This document shows, piece by piece, positions 1 to 9,326 of a stretch of 18,971 nucleotides of DNA. Under the pieces are notes generated by a model that saw nothing but the letters and a program-made list of their open reading frames with translations, did no database searches and was not told the DNA's origin. Location: assembly GCA_003024985.2 (NCBI GenBank), contig PXIH01S0018769.1, one strand, 5' to 3'. Origin of the DNA: Euperipatoides rowelli. Lineage: Eukaryota; Onychophora; Udeonychophora; Euonychophora; Peripatopsidae. The translations under genes were made by a program, and so were the position numbers. Numbering within the stretch: the stretch's first letter is position 1; every line of letters starts with the position of its first letter.

Positions 1-588
1 GTATCTGCTAAGATACGGACAAATATAACCTAACGTGTATAGGGCCTAGGTCATTTCTGTGTTGAAAATAATTTTAATTTCTGAAGGTTTCTAACAAATA
101 TAATGTATATATCCACCCTACTTTATTTTTAATCAGACATTCGTTCCTATAATTAAACAAAAGTTAATATATATGGGATTATGGGTGGAATTTATTTACG
201 ATCATTTTAATAGAAATCTTATTGATTTGGTGACTGTCATTAAAATTTCTAAGTTGTCAAGATTTTAAATTATTAAATATGTAAACAATATCTTTCCTAT
301 AATCTTTGACCATTTTTTCCTAGTCCGAAAGCATAAATTTTTAATACGTCTGACATTTAGGTTTAATAGTTTTATGCAAATCTTTTTGACCTGAATTAAT
401 CTAAAACATAGACATTGAGTTACCTTCTGGCCTGCGGACACCTGGTAAGATTAAAGACTCTCACAAAACAAGATAATATTTCTACCTACAATCTCGAGAA
501 GTTTACATGGACCTCTACTGTGATAATACAGTAGTCTGATCTCAGCAAATGTTCTTTGTTGGCGGTAGAAGAAATTGTAATGTTCAGG
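1..588. other. AT-rich DNA with no recognisable gene
   Basis: I see no open frame of useful length, no tRNA-like boxes, no transposon motif and no tandem array here. The stretch is AT-rich and probably intronic or intergenic. Confidence 0.6.
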
Positions 589-905
589 ATTTTATTATTA
601 CTATTTTTTTTATTATTATTGTTATTATATTATATTATTATTATTAGTAGTAGTATTATTATATATTAATTATTATTATTATTATTATTTACTTATTACT
701 ATTGTTTCAATTAATATTAGTTATTATTATTATTATTATTATTACTAGTTATTATTATTAGCATTTTTAGTACTATTGCCATTATCATTATTATTGCAAA
801 TCCTTAACATTATTATTATCATTATTATCAATATTAACATTATTAATGTTTATGTGCCATAGCATCTTTATCATTATCATTATTGTCATATCATCATCAT
901 CATTT
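589..905. repeat. TTA/ATT trinucleotide microsatellite, imperfect
   Basis: Long runs of TTATTATTA are broken by single substitutions giving TAG, TTG or TTTA variants. Beyond about 812 the array passes into ATT/ATC mixtures such as TCATTATCATT, ending in a short CATCATCAT run. The interruptions suggest an old, decaying array. Short open frames across it are low-complexity artefacts. Confidence 0.9.
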
Positions 906-1390
906 CAAACCACCAGAAATACACTTATTAATGTTTTCAGAATTCCTATTTTAACATGCAGTAAATCTGTTGATAAAAAATATTTATATTTGAAAGATTT
1001 TATGCTTAACAGATGTGACTATTCATTTAAAAAATAACTTACTAATTCCATGTTGTATTATGTTCGATGATAACAATGTATCTTGACATAAATTATTTCA
1101 TCCTATAAGGCCCCGTACAGCTATCCTTATATAGTTTGAATTTTTCAGTGAATTGTTTTTTTTTATGACACCTGTGTATCTAGCTCGCCTGACAGCTATC
1201 GTTTCATTCTCTTATATTCACCATTTACACACATTCATACACTATTTACAGTATTTACAATTTGCGTATTCCAAGCTGACGATCAAAAATTCTCTGAAGA
1301 TTCAGCCGCAATACTGTTCTTGTTTTCACGTTATTAGAAAATTCATATCTCCTTAATGTAAAGTCAGAGAACTAAACTGACTGGTTGAAA
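906..1390. other. AT-rich DNA with no recognisable gene
   Basis: Apart from short chance open frames, I see no motif, repeat or RNA gene between the microsatellite and SINE-1. Confidence 0.55.
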
Positions 1391-1532
1391 AGAACCCTAT
1401 CCTCCCAATCTTTCTGAAAAAAAGAGAATTGGGAGATAGTTGATAGGGTTGGATAGCATGAGCCTCGAACCTGGCACACGCCGACACCAAGAACACAAAG
1501 CAGCGTTGCTCAACCCACTGCGCCACTGCCCC
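1391..1532 (-). mobile_element. tRNA-derived SINE (SINE-1)
   Basis: Read on the minus strand, the element opens with GGGGCAGTGGCGCAGTGGG. This contains an RNA polymerase III A box (TGGCGCAGTGG, 1515-1525). A B box, GGTTCGAGGC, follows at 1462-1471. The spacing fits a tRNA head, but the bases around the B box do not form a proper T stem and there is no acceptor stem. I therefore read it as a tRNA-derived SINE rather than a working tRNA gene. Its 3' half forms a strong hairpin: an arm at 1393-1409 (AACCCTATCCTCCCAAT) pairs with 1429-1450 with a few looped-out bases. I found no clear target-site duplication, so the 3' limit is approximate. Confidence 0.7.
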
Positions 1533-1618
1533 TTGGCTTTTGTTTTCTGGCTTCCCTTGATTTAAAATCCAATCCAAACATTCTCGTATTATGAGGCACA
1601 TATATTTCTTCAATATTA

Positions 1619-1914
1619 TCCGTGTCAATAACTTTGCCAATTTTATTAACTACGTCAATTGGGATGTAACATTAGCATTTCTTTTCCATTAATGTTTGAG
1701 AATATTATGGTGCACTTATGCAATATAGGCTTTAGCTTACCTGACCAGTACACCGTAGTATTTAATACTCTTACATAGTCAACAGGCAAGTCTTCAACGA
1801 TTTCTGTAGATATTAATTTTCATTCTACGATATTGTACTGTATTTCCAATGTGGTTTGCTCAAGCAAATCTCCAAGGTTTTGCATATTAGAATATTACTT
1901 CACCAGTAATTATG
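1619..1914 (-). pseudogene. Coding-like relic, copy 1 of a diverged duplication
   Basis: I do not recognise the protein. On the minus strand one frame reads through most of the segment, with short stretches such as LGDLLEQTTLEIQ, then TEIVEDLP, then YWSGKLKPILHK, then NGKEMLMLHP. A TGA lies just after EIQYNIVE, and a frameshift follows LHP; reading resumes as DVVNKIGKVI. About 400 bp away, copy 2 gives near-identical peptides in the same order (YWSGELKLILHK, KGKEMLTLDP, EVVNKSCKVI). The same in-frame TGA is in both copies, so either the ancestor was already broken or the TGA lies outside the true coding part. Possible origins are an old transposon ORF, a captured gene fragment or duplicated exons; I cannot decide. 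Confidence 0.5.
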
Positions 1915-2315
1915 GAAAATTGAAAACAATAGCCTCTTCCTGACATCAACAGTCTTGGTTTGTTTGTAAACGGCTCAATAAAGTTCATTTTAATTATTTG
2001 ATTGATTGTGCAGAAATAATGAATTAAACTTGAATTTTAAGGTAAAAATAAATCAATTTAGCTAAAATAAATGCATTACTATTTATTAAAATGCAGATTA
2101 CTTGTTTATGACAGGTAACTTTATTTTAAAAAAAAAATTACCTTTTGTTAAAATTAGCATTGATTGGCTTACTGTTCTATTGCATACTATAATTATAAAC
2201 TATCGAACATAAATTTTTGTACCATCTTCACCATTCTTGTTCATAGGTTTTTTCAAAATTAAGAATTGAATTACATAATTAAATTTGAAGGTTAATAGCA
2301 CATTATTGTTATTGA
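1915..2315. other. AT-rich spacer between the duplicated relics
   Basis: The spacer contains homopolymer-rich DNA, including an A run near 2129, and no motif I recognise. It has no counterpart beside the other copy that I could align by eye. Confidence 0.5.
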
Positions 2316-2605
2316 TACGGATAACTTTGCAACTTTTATTAACTACCTCAATGGGATCTAACGTTAGCATTTCTTTTCCTTTAAAGCTTGAGAATATTAC
2401 AGTGCTCTTATGCAATATAAGCTTTAGCTCACCTGACCAGTACATTGTAGTTTTTAATATCTTTACATAGTCAGAGGAAAGTCTTTCAACTATTTCTGTA
2501 GATATTAATTTTCATTCTACTCTATTGCACTGTATTTCCAATGTGGTCTGCTCGAGCAAATCTCCGAGGTCTTACATACTAGAACATTACTTTGCTAATA
2601 ATTAT
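2316..2605 (-). pseudogene. Coding-like relic, copy 2 of a diverged duplication
   Basis: This is the second copy of the segment at 1619-1914, in the same orientation. On the minus strand it reads LGDLLEQTTLEIQ, then a TGA in the same place as copy 1, then TEIVERL, YVKILKTTMYWSG, ELKLILHKSTVIF and GKEMLTLDPIEVVNK. Unlike copy 1 it stays in frame through the PIEVVNK region. The differences include both silent and amino-acid-changing substitutions plus a compensated indel pair near ERLSS, so I see no strong sign of continuing selection. The family is unidentified. Confidence 0.5.
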
Positions 2606-3120
2606 GTAGAATTTTTAAATTTTTTATAGATTAAATTTGAACTGCTCATATTGCTTTAACTTTTGTAATTCTTCCATCTTAACCGGAAGTCTAGTAGTCA
2701 AACTGTTAATTGAACTTTTGTGTCTTTTTGCAAATTGTTACTATTGTAGAAAGTTTACAAGTCTACAAACTAAAATGTTAAACAAACTAAAATATTATAT
2801 TAACTGATATTATAGGCTATCAAAGTAATTTTTAATGTATAGTAATTAAAGTTTTCAGATTTGAGTTGAAGTAGTTTGTCAGATTAAGAGAAATAGGCGA
2901 AGATCCTGATTTCTTAGAATAAATTAACGCACTGAAATAGAAATGAGATTACTCAAATTGCTTATTTAGCACTTCTATTAAGTTAATTGAGAAAATATAT
3001 ATAAGAAAAAACAATTTTTTTTTTAAAAAAAACATCTGTGTGGTTTTAAAAAATGTTTTTTATATATTTTATTTAACTGCTTTTAGTCTTTATTGTGGAA
3101 AAAATGTGCACCAGATTCTT
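2606..3120. other. AT-rich DNA with no recognisable gene
   Basis: The sequence is AT-rich, with a T10-A8 run near 3016-3033. I see no RNA gene, transposon motif or splice-bounded exon. Confidence 0.55.
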
Positions 3121-4060
3121 ATCTAGTGAGCACCCTTCACCCTTGTCTAGTGAGTGGTGAGTGCCCTTTATTCATCTAGTGAGCACGCTTTACTCTTGTC
3201 TAGTGAGTGTTGAGTGCCCTTAATTCATCTAGTGAGCACTCTTTACTCTTGTCTAGTGAGTGTTCTTTACTCTAATCTAGTGAAGGCTCTTTACTCTTGA
3301 CTAGTAAATTCTCTCTATTCATGTCTGAGTGTTCTTTACTATTGTTTAATGAGTAGTCTTTACTCTTGTGTAGTGAGTGCTTTTTACTCTTGTCTATTGA
3401 GTGCTCATTACTCGTCTCGTTAGCAGTCTTTACTCATCTAGTGAACATACTTTAGTTTTGTCTAGTGAGTGTTTTTACTATTGTCTAATCAGCACTCTTT
3501 AGTCGTCTAGTGAGTGCCCTCTGCTTTTGTCTCATGAGCACCATTTATTCTTTTCTATTGAGCACTCTTTACTACTCTAGTGAGTGGCTTTTACTCATCT
3601 AGTGAAAGCACTTTACTCATCTAGTGAAAGCTCTTTACTCATCTAGTGAGCATACTTTACTCATCTAGTGAGTGCTTTTTACTCTTGTCTAGTGAGTTCC
3701 CTTTACTCTTGTCTATTGAGTGCCTTTTATTCTTGTCTAGTGAGTGCCCTTTACTCATCTAGTGAGGGCTCTTTACTCTTGTCTAGTAAATTCTCTTTGC
3801 TCTTGTCTATTGAGTGCTTTTTACTCTTGTCTAGTGAGCGCTTTTTACTCTTGTCTAGTGAGTGCCCTTTACTTTTATCTAGTGAGCACTCTTTACTCTT
3901 TTCTACTGAGCACTCTTTACTCTTCTAGTGAGTGGATTTTACTCTTGTCTAGAGAATGCCGGTTACTCTGGTCTAGTAAATGCCCTTTACCCTTGTCTAC
4001 TGAGCACCCTTTACTCTTGTCTAATGAGCACTCTTTACTTTAGTCTAATGAGAAGCTTTA
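3121..4060. repeat. 22/24-bp minisatellite array (CTAGTGAG type)
   Basis: About 40 diverged units each contain the core CTAGTGAG, then a variable GC-containing part, then TTTACTC. Two unit lengths alternate. The 24-bp form ends in TTTACTCTTGT, and the 22-bp form ends in TTTACTCAT. Some early units are longer because GAGTG is duplicated. Runs of 24-bp units give open frames with an eight-residue peptide period, and 22-bp units shift the frame. I therefore treat the encoded peptides as artefacts. The right end of the array meets the 3' end of LINE-B. Confidence 0.9.
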
Positions 4061-4066
4061 CAAATT

Positions 4067-4072
4067 TTTATT
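4067..4072 (-). other. AATAAA polyadenylation signal of LINE-B
   Basis: The plus strand reads TTTATT, which is AATAAA on LINE-B's strand. It lies about 10 bp before the first minisatellite unit, a suitable position for the end of the element. Confidence 0.45.
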
Positions 4073-4249
4073 AAGAAACTAAAAACAATATGTACATATC
4101 CAAAAAGAAATTCTGACCTAACCCAAAAGTCTCAGATACACCATTAACCCATAATAATTGTCAAAGTTCAGACATAACTGGAAAAGTTCACACAAATTAT
4201 AATATATGTTCACCAACACAAAGGTCATAATTAGTCCTATGTAGTTGAA

Positions 4250-5690
4250 AGGTGAGAAATATCATCAATCTCAACATGATCCTGTTAACTCATGTCAGAG
4301 TCTCCATAACACCACTTCTCTATCCCATAATCTTAAAATCACCAGGTCTCTCATGGCCAAAAGGTATCTGGTATACATTCTATGCACTTCTTGTAAACAT
4401 ATCCGTCCATACTCAGATCCTAGTGCCAGAGAACAAAACAGAGAATCTGGCTTTCCATAGTGCAAACAAAATCGTGAAGCATAATTTTATACAAGAGAAG
4501 ATACCATTCTTGGAATCAAATGTCCTAATCTGCGATACTTTAGGTTAATCCTTTCCATGAAAAACCCTGTAATCCCATTTATGCTTGAACACCAAAACAA
4601 ATGATCCATCATTTCTGGAGTCTAATCACAAAAAACACATTGAAGAAATTGAGTCCTTAAAATACCTATAGACTCCAACCTCACTTTTGTAGGTAGTATT
4701 TGCAAAAGAACCTTTATGATAAAATTTGTGAATCTACCTGTGCACTTTAGTTTTTTCACAATCCTAAGATCCACATTCCTATTCCTATATTGTTAGTATT
4801 CTTCATAATATTCCATTTCATACCTCTGTAAATTACCTGTATTGACCTTACCAATTTCTTGGTTCTCCACCATCCCCAAAACTTGGGTGTAGTTATTCAC
4901 CTATGCTTTATACAATTCATCCTTCACCATAGCCCTCACTCTCCACATCTTCTCCAAGACACTGTCCCTACCACTGCATCTACTAACCAGATTGTAATCC
5001 ATAACTCTTTTCACTCTACCAACATCAATCAGTCCTAACCATCCTCTCATAAGTGGGTATTTTGTTTTCCTACTCGCTATGATTTTAAACTTTCCAAAAA
5101 TGAGGTTCTGTGTGAATCGATTAAAATTATTAATCATCTTCCCTGTTATCATTACAAAAGGAAGATAATACCAAAATTTCAATACATCCACCCTTTCCAG
5201 CCACCCAATACTCTTAAACGATACCAAATTGTTCAACTTCTTTTCCTCTTCCTTGATGCGTTCACTGATAAAACTGTTCATAATGAACCTAGACGTCAAA
5301 GGAAACAGTATACCTAGAATATTGTCATGCATCCCTTGATATTGTCTATATCCAATAGTTTTGGACCCCTCAATGTCATACATATAAAATTTTTCATAAT
5401 TAATGAGAGATCCAGTCAATATTTTGTGCAATTTATCCAACTGCTTCCTTCTTCTCACTACCACAGTAATATCACATCCATCTTACCATAGACATATACA
5501 CCCTTTAATCCCTCTATATTTCATGCATGGAGCTCAATCAGATTAAAAAAAGTATAAAAGTGGGGACAATGGCGATCCTTGTAGAATAGTGTGTTCGAGC
5601 TTTTGGATAATAGATAAAAACTAGGCCTTCAGTGTTGGTCAAAATTCGACAAATAAGAAATTCCTTTGTAAAAAGCCACCACAATGCTAA
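4250..5690 (-). pseudogene. LINE-B ORF2 remnant: RT C-terminal half and CCHC motif
   Basis: From high to low coordinates the broken frame runs as follows. Palm residues come first (FLICRILTNTEG), then RT motif B LQGSPLSPLLY at 5552-5584. A degenerate YADD region follows, where KMD and DIT fall in different frames across a frameshift. The longest intact piece is 4901-5464 (187 residues). It includes NYEKFYMYDIEG, LPFVMITGKMINNFNRF and GWLGLIDVGR, which correspond to the thumb and GGLGL-type regions of L1/Tx1-like elements. A C-X2-C-X8-H-X3-C motif (CVFCD, stop, TPEMMDHLFWC) lies at 4589-4639. The tail TILFALWKARFS near 4430-4500 matches VIFYAILKFRCS in LINE-A. It has multiple stops and is inactive. 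Confidence 0.75.
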
Positions 5691-5702
5691 ACAATGAATG
5701 TT

Positions 5703-5723
5703 TTAATTTTATATATAAATTTT
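5703..5723. repeat. LINE-A target-site duplication, left copy
   Basis: This 21-bp sequence begins TTAATTTTATATA and ends AAATTTT. It is repeated exactly at 10535-10555. It lies next to the oligo(T) that is LINE-A's poly(A) tail on the minus strand, so its right limit is ambiguous by a few T residues. Confidence 0.85.
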
Positions 5724-5729
5724 TTTTTT
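5721..5729 (-). other. LINE-A poly(A) tail, short
   Basis: A run of nine or ten T on the plus strand is oligo(A) on the element's strand. It sits exactly between the 3' UTR and the left target-site duplication. Confidence 0.75.
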
Positions 5730-5935
5730 CATGTATAAAAACTTTTTAAGTATTTACAATTTAAAATTTTTATATACAATTAATCAATCATTTCGTAAGT
5801 CCAAATTCAATTGCTGCCTTACCTAACTTCATTCCCCAGCTTGACTAAGCATTCACTCGAATAATATGCTGTGCATCATCTCTAATCTTGTATGAAAGTT
5901 CACTGACTCTGTCTCATATCATTATTATCTCCTTG
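5730..5935 (-). other. LINE-A 3' UTR
   Basis: About 206 bp lie between the ORF2 stop at 5936 and the poly(A). The distal part is very AT-rich. It could carry the structure recognised by the reverse transcriptase, but I see no convincing stem. Confidence 0.6.
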
Positions 5936-6950
5936 TTACAAATACTTCTCTATTGATTCATGTTCCCAAATTTTCTTCACCTCAACTTTAGATAGTCTTT
6001 CACAGTCACTTTTCACAAACCTTCCCATTAATAATTCAAAAGCTTGCTCTTGATCCGTCGTCGACTGATCACCATCAAAAATTTTTGAGCATCTAAACTT
6101 CAATATTGCATAGAAAATTACTATTACTTTCAACCTTCTATTTCTTCTATATTCCATCACATTCAAGTCTCCAAACTGCCTTCTTAGTCCATTATCATTG
6201 ACTAAATCTTGTTTATGTGAGTGCAGATATTTTTGGATACCTTTACAACTTTCCAGTAGATGTTGTTGAACTTCCACATCATCTCTACACAAACTGCAAA
6301 CAACATTCTGCCCCTAATCATTCCCCTTCTTATTCTTGGGTGGCCAATACTCCATTCTGCATTTTTATCCAAAAATTATATCAATTTTTATAAGCAGCCC
6401 ACTCTTTTGCCACCTTCAAATTTTCCTGCCTATGTGCTGCCACATGGCTTGTCCATGTTATCTGTAATTCCTGATGTAATGTCCTATATTTGCTCTTTCC
6501 ATCACCTACTTTACTTTTGACTGCCAAGTAGACCTCTGTTCAATAATTTATTACATTGCTACCTGCTTTATGATTGAATTGCAAAAACCTCTCCAAATCC
6601 TTGTCTTCCCTGATCGCACTTCTCAAGAAATTATAGGTTGTGAAAATTCCCAAGCACACCAACTCTATCACTCTTAAACCTCCTTTCTGAATATCACTTG
6701 TAGTCTTATCATATTTCATAAGTTTAAACTGACCGTACATTAACTCCTGTACTACTTTCGCCCAATTGATCCTATCAACCGCAAGAAACTTTATAAATGG
6801 CAATTGAAACACCCACTCGGAGATTATTAATTTATTTATAATCTCTTTTCGGTCCACCCAATTAACCCATGGCACTTTCCATCTTTTTACCTTATTCAAA
6901 ATTTCTTCCAATATTGTTGTGAAACTATATCTTGATCCATATTTCATCAT
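5936..6950 (-). other. LINE-A ORF2 C-terminal region with CCHC motif
   Basis: The 6540-6950 piece (136 residues) contains KRWKVPWVNWVDRKEIINK, LPFIKFLAVDRINWAKVVQ and QKGGLRVIEL. These are the LINE thumb/connection region followed by the usual GGLG-like motif. The final piece, read through 6310, gives VVCSLCRDDVEVQQHLLESC, a C-X2-C-X8-H-X4-C arrangement. Many L1, Tx1 and related elements have such a motif after the RT, with an inferred RNA-binding role. VIFYAILKFRCSKIF near the end matches LINE-B. No RNase H signature (D-E-D triad context) is visible. Confidence 0.75.
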
Positions 6951-7029
6951 TCTCTGAAACTCTATCCCTAAAATCTNCCCACTCCCTCCTCTATACTGAT
7001 CNTCCAGTTTGATTTCCTTATGATTAATG

Positions 7030-8291
7030 TCATATATATATATACAATTTTTCTTGATTTACCCTAGTGCCAGTCCTCACCTGAAAGTTGTCGAGCCTCC
7101 TCTTTATATTTATTATCTCCTCTTGTGTTTTAGCCATAAAAGTTATATCGTCAATGTAGTTTATGACTTTAATTGGTTCTTTTAGTCCCCTTATATGAAA
7201 ACCACTCACTGCTCTATTCAATAGTTCAATTAATGCCTTGAGATATACCCCGTAGACTAACAAACTCAAAGGTGATCCTTGCAGTATGCTGTTCCTTACC
7301 GTGTGCATCGTAGTCATGTACTCATTCATTTTCACCGCCACTGCTTTATTTGAGATTATTGTTATTACTGTCTCAGAAATAAAATTTGAACTGCAATATT
7401 TAAGCAACAAAGTTTTTAAGTATTCTACATTGAGCGTCAAGAAAGCTTTGAATGTCTAACTTGACCATATAAGCTGTATTCAATCCTGAAGTTTTACTTA
7501 AAGCCAGAGCCACAAAATGTTGAACCAAAGCTTTCTGAATTGACCTACCTTTTATGCCTACCATACCACCAGGAAGCAAGATTTCCACCACCAACAAGAG
7601 TCTATGTAAACACATTTTTGACAAAATCTTAAAGTCCACATTCATTAACGCAATAGGTCTAATATCTTCCATCTGATGAACACTTTTAGTCTTTTTAATT
7701 ATCGGAATTACTACTGCTTGATTCATTCTCATAATTGCATTATTCTCTCTATCATTTACCTTGTGCACATCATTTATAAAATCAAGCAAGATGATTTTTA
7801 CCAACAATGTCATCGATTTGTACATACAAGCTGAACATCCATCTGGACCTGGCGCAGCCTTGCTTGAACTTGTCTTGATTGCCTGGTCCAATTCATCAAT
7901 CGTAAACTTGTTTTCCAGTGACTAAAGCATTTCTCGAGTCGGCAACATAAAGTTTTTTGTTTTCCAAAATCTACATTTTTGGTCATATACTGAGCTTTCT
8001 TCACTTTCAATTCTTGACTCATTCCTTATCGGAGAAGCCAATTCTAACAAATAAGCCAAAGTAAGCATCAGCCATCCCCTTATTTCCTTGCTCACTATCA
8101 ACTGATTCCAATGCATAAATGTGAATTTTCTCTTTCCTGCTTTTTAGCATTCTTATGATCATTGTTGAATTGTGTTGCCTTAACCAGGTATCTTTTCTTT
8201 TCAACTTAAGTTTTAACTTTATCCTTCTTCTTTGGTTTGCTTCCATAATTTGCTCTTGCAATCTTTCATTTACTTCTCTTTTTCTGTTCAC
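7030..8291 (-). other. LINE-A ORF2 linker and reverse transcriptase domain
   Basis: The linker (8019-8291) is rich in K, R and E (EQIMEANQRRRIKLKLKL) and probably helical. The RT follows. Motifs in order are SKAAPGPDGCS, AVVIPIIKKTK, RPIALMNVDFKILSK, GIKGRSIQKA, motif A KLDIQ with the catalytic Asp at about 7454-7456, motif B ILQGSPLSLLVYG, and motif C YIDD with its Asp pair at 7147-7152. Motif C is usually YADD or FADD in LINEs, so Ile is an uncommon second residue. Motif A is cut by an apparent one-base deletion: KLDIQ continues as KAFLTLNVEYLK only in the next frame. Confidence 0.85.
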
Positions 8292-8424
8292 TTGAAACGT
8301 TTGTTCAACATTGCTTCTAATTCAGTTAGGCTGGTCCTTATTGCCTTGTCCAGTGCATTGTCAGACTTCTTCATTGCTCTAATAGAATTGCAATTTCTTT
8401 ACTCTTGTGGCAATACTTCTGATA

Positions 8425-9155
8425 TCATTCCCATTCTTGCGCTTTTAATACTGGAATCATTGTCTTGTGCGCTACACCTTCTTCTGTCTTAATTCCAATT
8501 ACGATTTTCACCATTATATGGTCTGTTCCCGATATAAACTTCAAAGTATATGACAATTCCTTTAGCAATCTACCACTTAATGCTACTCTATCTAGCCTAT
8601 TTTGACTGTGTGTACCAAATCTAGTCGAGAGATGCTGCTTGTTTAATTCTGTTGCTACATCCTTTAACTTGTGTGAAGTCAATAACTCATTGTACTTTGC
8701 TTCCCATATTGCTCCTACCACATTCCAATCACCTGCCACTATGAGGTGACAAGCTGTGTTCATTATTACACTTTGCAACTTTTTAAAGAAAAAAGCCCTT
8801 TGCCTATATATATTTGGGCTGTGTAAATTTACGATAGTCACCTGGCTGACCCATTTCAATGTCACCATGCACATGGCCGCCGAAACAATCCAAATGTCTA
8901 TTTCCTGAAATGACACTAATGATTTCTTGACAGCAATTACCAATCCTTATTTTGACTGACAACTTCTATTCTCAAAGATGTGATATTTAGCAGCTAGTCT
9001 ATACCAAATAAAGTTTTCGCTTTAGCAATTTTTGTTTCCTGTCCTAGCAATACATCTGGACTTATTTTCTCAATGTAATGTATTTTGCTTATGTATGAAT
9101 CATAATTATTTAATCCTCTCAAATTAACAGTAACAAAAGATAGAGACTTGGCCAT
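8425..9155 (-). other. LINE-A ORF2 APE-type endonuclease domain
   Basis: All the standard metal-binding and catalytic motifs can be read, though across two stops. They are VNLRGLNN (Asn), LLGQET (Glu), IVNLHSPN, VAGDWNVV at 8720-8736 (GDxN), NRLDRV at 8587-8601, and SGTDHIMVKI with the Asp-His pair at 8518-8523. These define the exonuclease-endonuclease-phosphatase fold used by most LINEs to nick their target. The TTTT/A nick implied by the flanking duplications agrees. One stop follows the Glu motif and another sits just before GLVIAVKKSL. Confidence 0.85.
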
Positions 9156-9326
9156 TATTCATGAGATTGCAATGGGTCTACAAATTACTAATTGTAATTA
9201 TCTGCTCCTGAATTATCTTCCCTTTCTTCTTTGGTCTCTCTTTCTCCTTAACCTCTGATAAATTAATTATGCTTTCTAATGAATTTGTCTTTCTTAATAG
9301 GACTGCCTTAAGCTTTCTTTTAATGG

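Larger units (their letters stand above)
4061..5702 (-). mobile_element. 5'-truncated LINE retrotransposon (LINE-B)
   Basis: This minus-strand element retains the middle and end of a reverse-transcriptase ORF followed by a 3' UTR. Recognisable parts, in order, are RT motif B (LQGSPLSPLLY), the RT thumb and C-terminal region, a C-terminal CCHC motif and a 3' AATAAA. It has no endonuclease or RT motif A, so it is 5' truncated near 5690-5702. That is exactly where LINE-A's target-site duplication begins. Several stops and frameshifts make it inactive. It resembles LINE-A in layout but differs clearly in sequence, so it is a separate subfamily. The boundaries are inferred from where motifs end, and I found no target-site duplication for it. 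Confidence 0.75.
5936..9155 (-). pseudogene. LINE-A ORF2: endonuclease-reverse transcriptase polyprotein, broken
   Basis: ORF2 would nick target DNA and reverse-transcribe the element's own RNA at the nick. I place its start at the ATG ending at 9155 because the reading MAKSLSFVTVNLRGLNN is the normal first motif of an APE-type LINE endonuclease. It ends at a stop at 5936-5938. The span corresponds to roughly 1,070 codons, close to normal size for L1/Tx1-like ORF2. The order is endonuclease (about 8440-9155), a basic coiled-coil-like linker (about 8020-8290), reverse transcriptase (about 7030-7890) and a C-terminal region with CCHC (5936-6950). At least six frame breaks or stops are present, for example TAG after KTLFGID, TAA before GLVIAV and a one-base shift at about 7447. 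Two Ns (6977, 7002) lie in a poorly readable part. Confidence 0.85.

Noticed and set aside
1462-1532. Functional tRNA gene
   Set aside because: A and B boxes are present, but the acceptor stem and T stem do not pair, and the sequence runs into a SINE-type tail.
3668-4043. Ser/Leu/Tyr-rich repeat proteins with an eight-residue period
   Set aside because: They are produced by the 24-bp minisatellite, whose length is a multiple of three. The 22-bp units break the frame and there is no flanking coding sequence.
3121-4060. CRISPR-like array
   Set aside because: Units are contiguous with no unique spacers, no leader and no cas genes, and the context is eukaryotic. The same applies to 11943-12123.
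4245-4548. Two overlapping plus-strand open frames of 71 and 98 codons
   Set aside because: They lie antisense to the C-terminal end of LINE-B, whose motifs are readable on the minus strand, so they are shadows.
8232-8492. Plus-strand 86-codon open frame
   Set aside because: It is antisense to the linker and endonuclease end of LINE-A ORF2.
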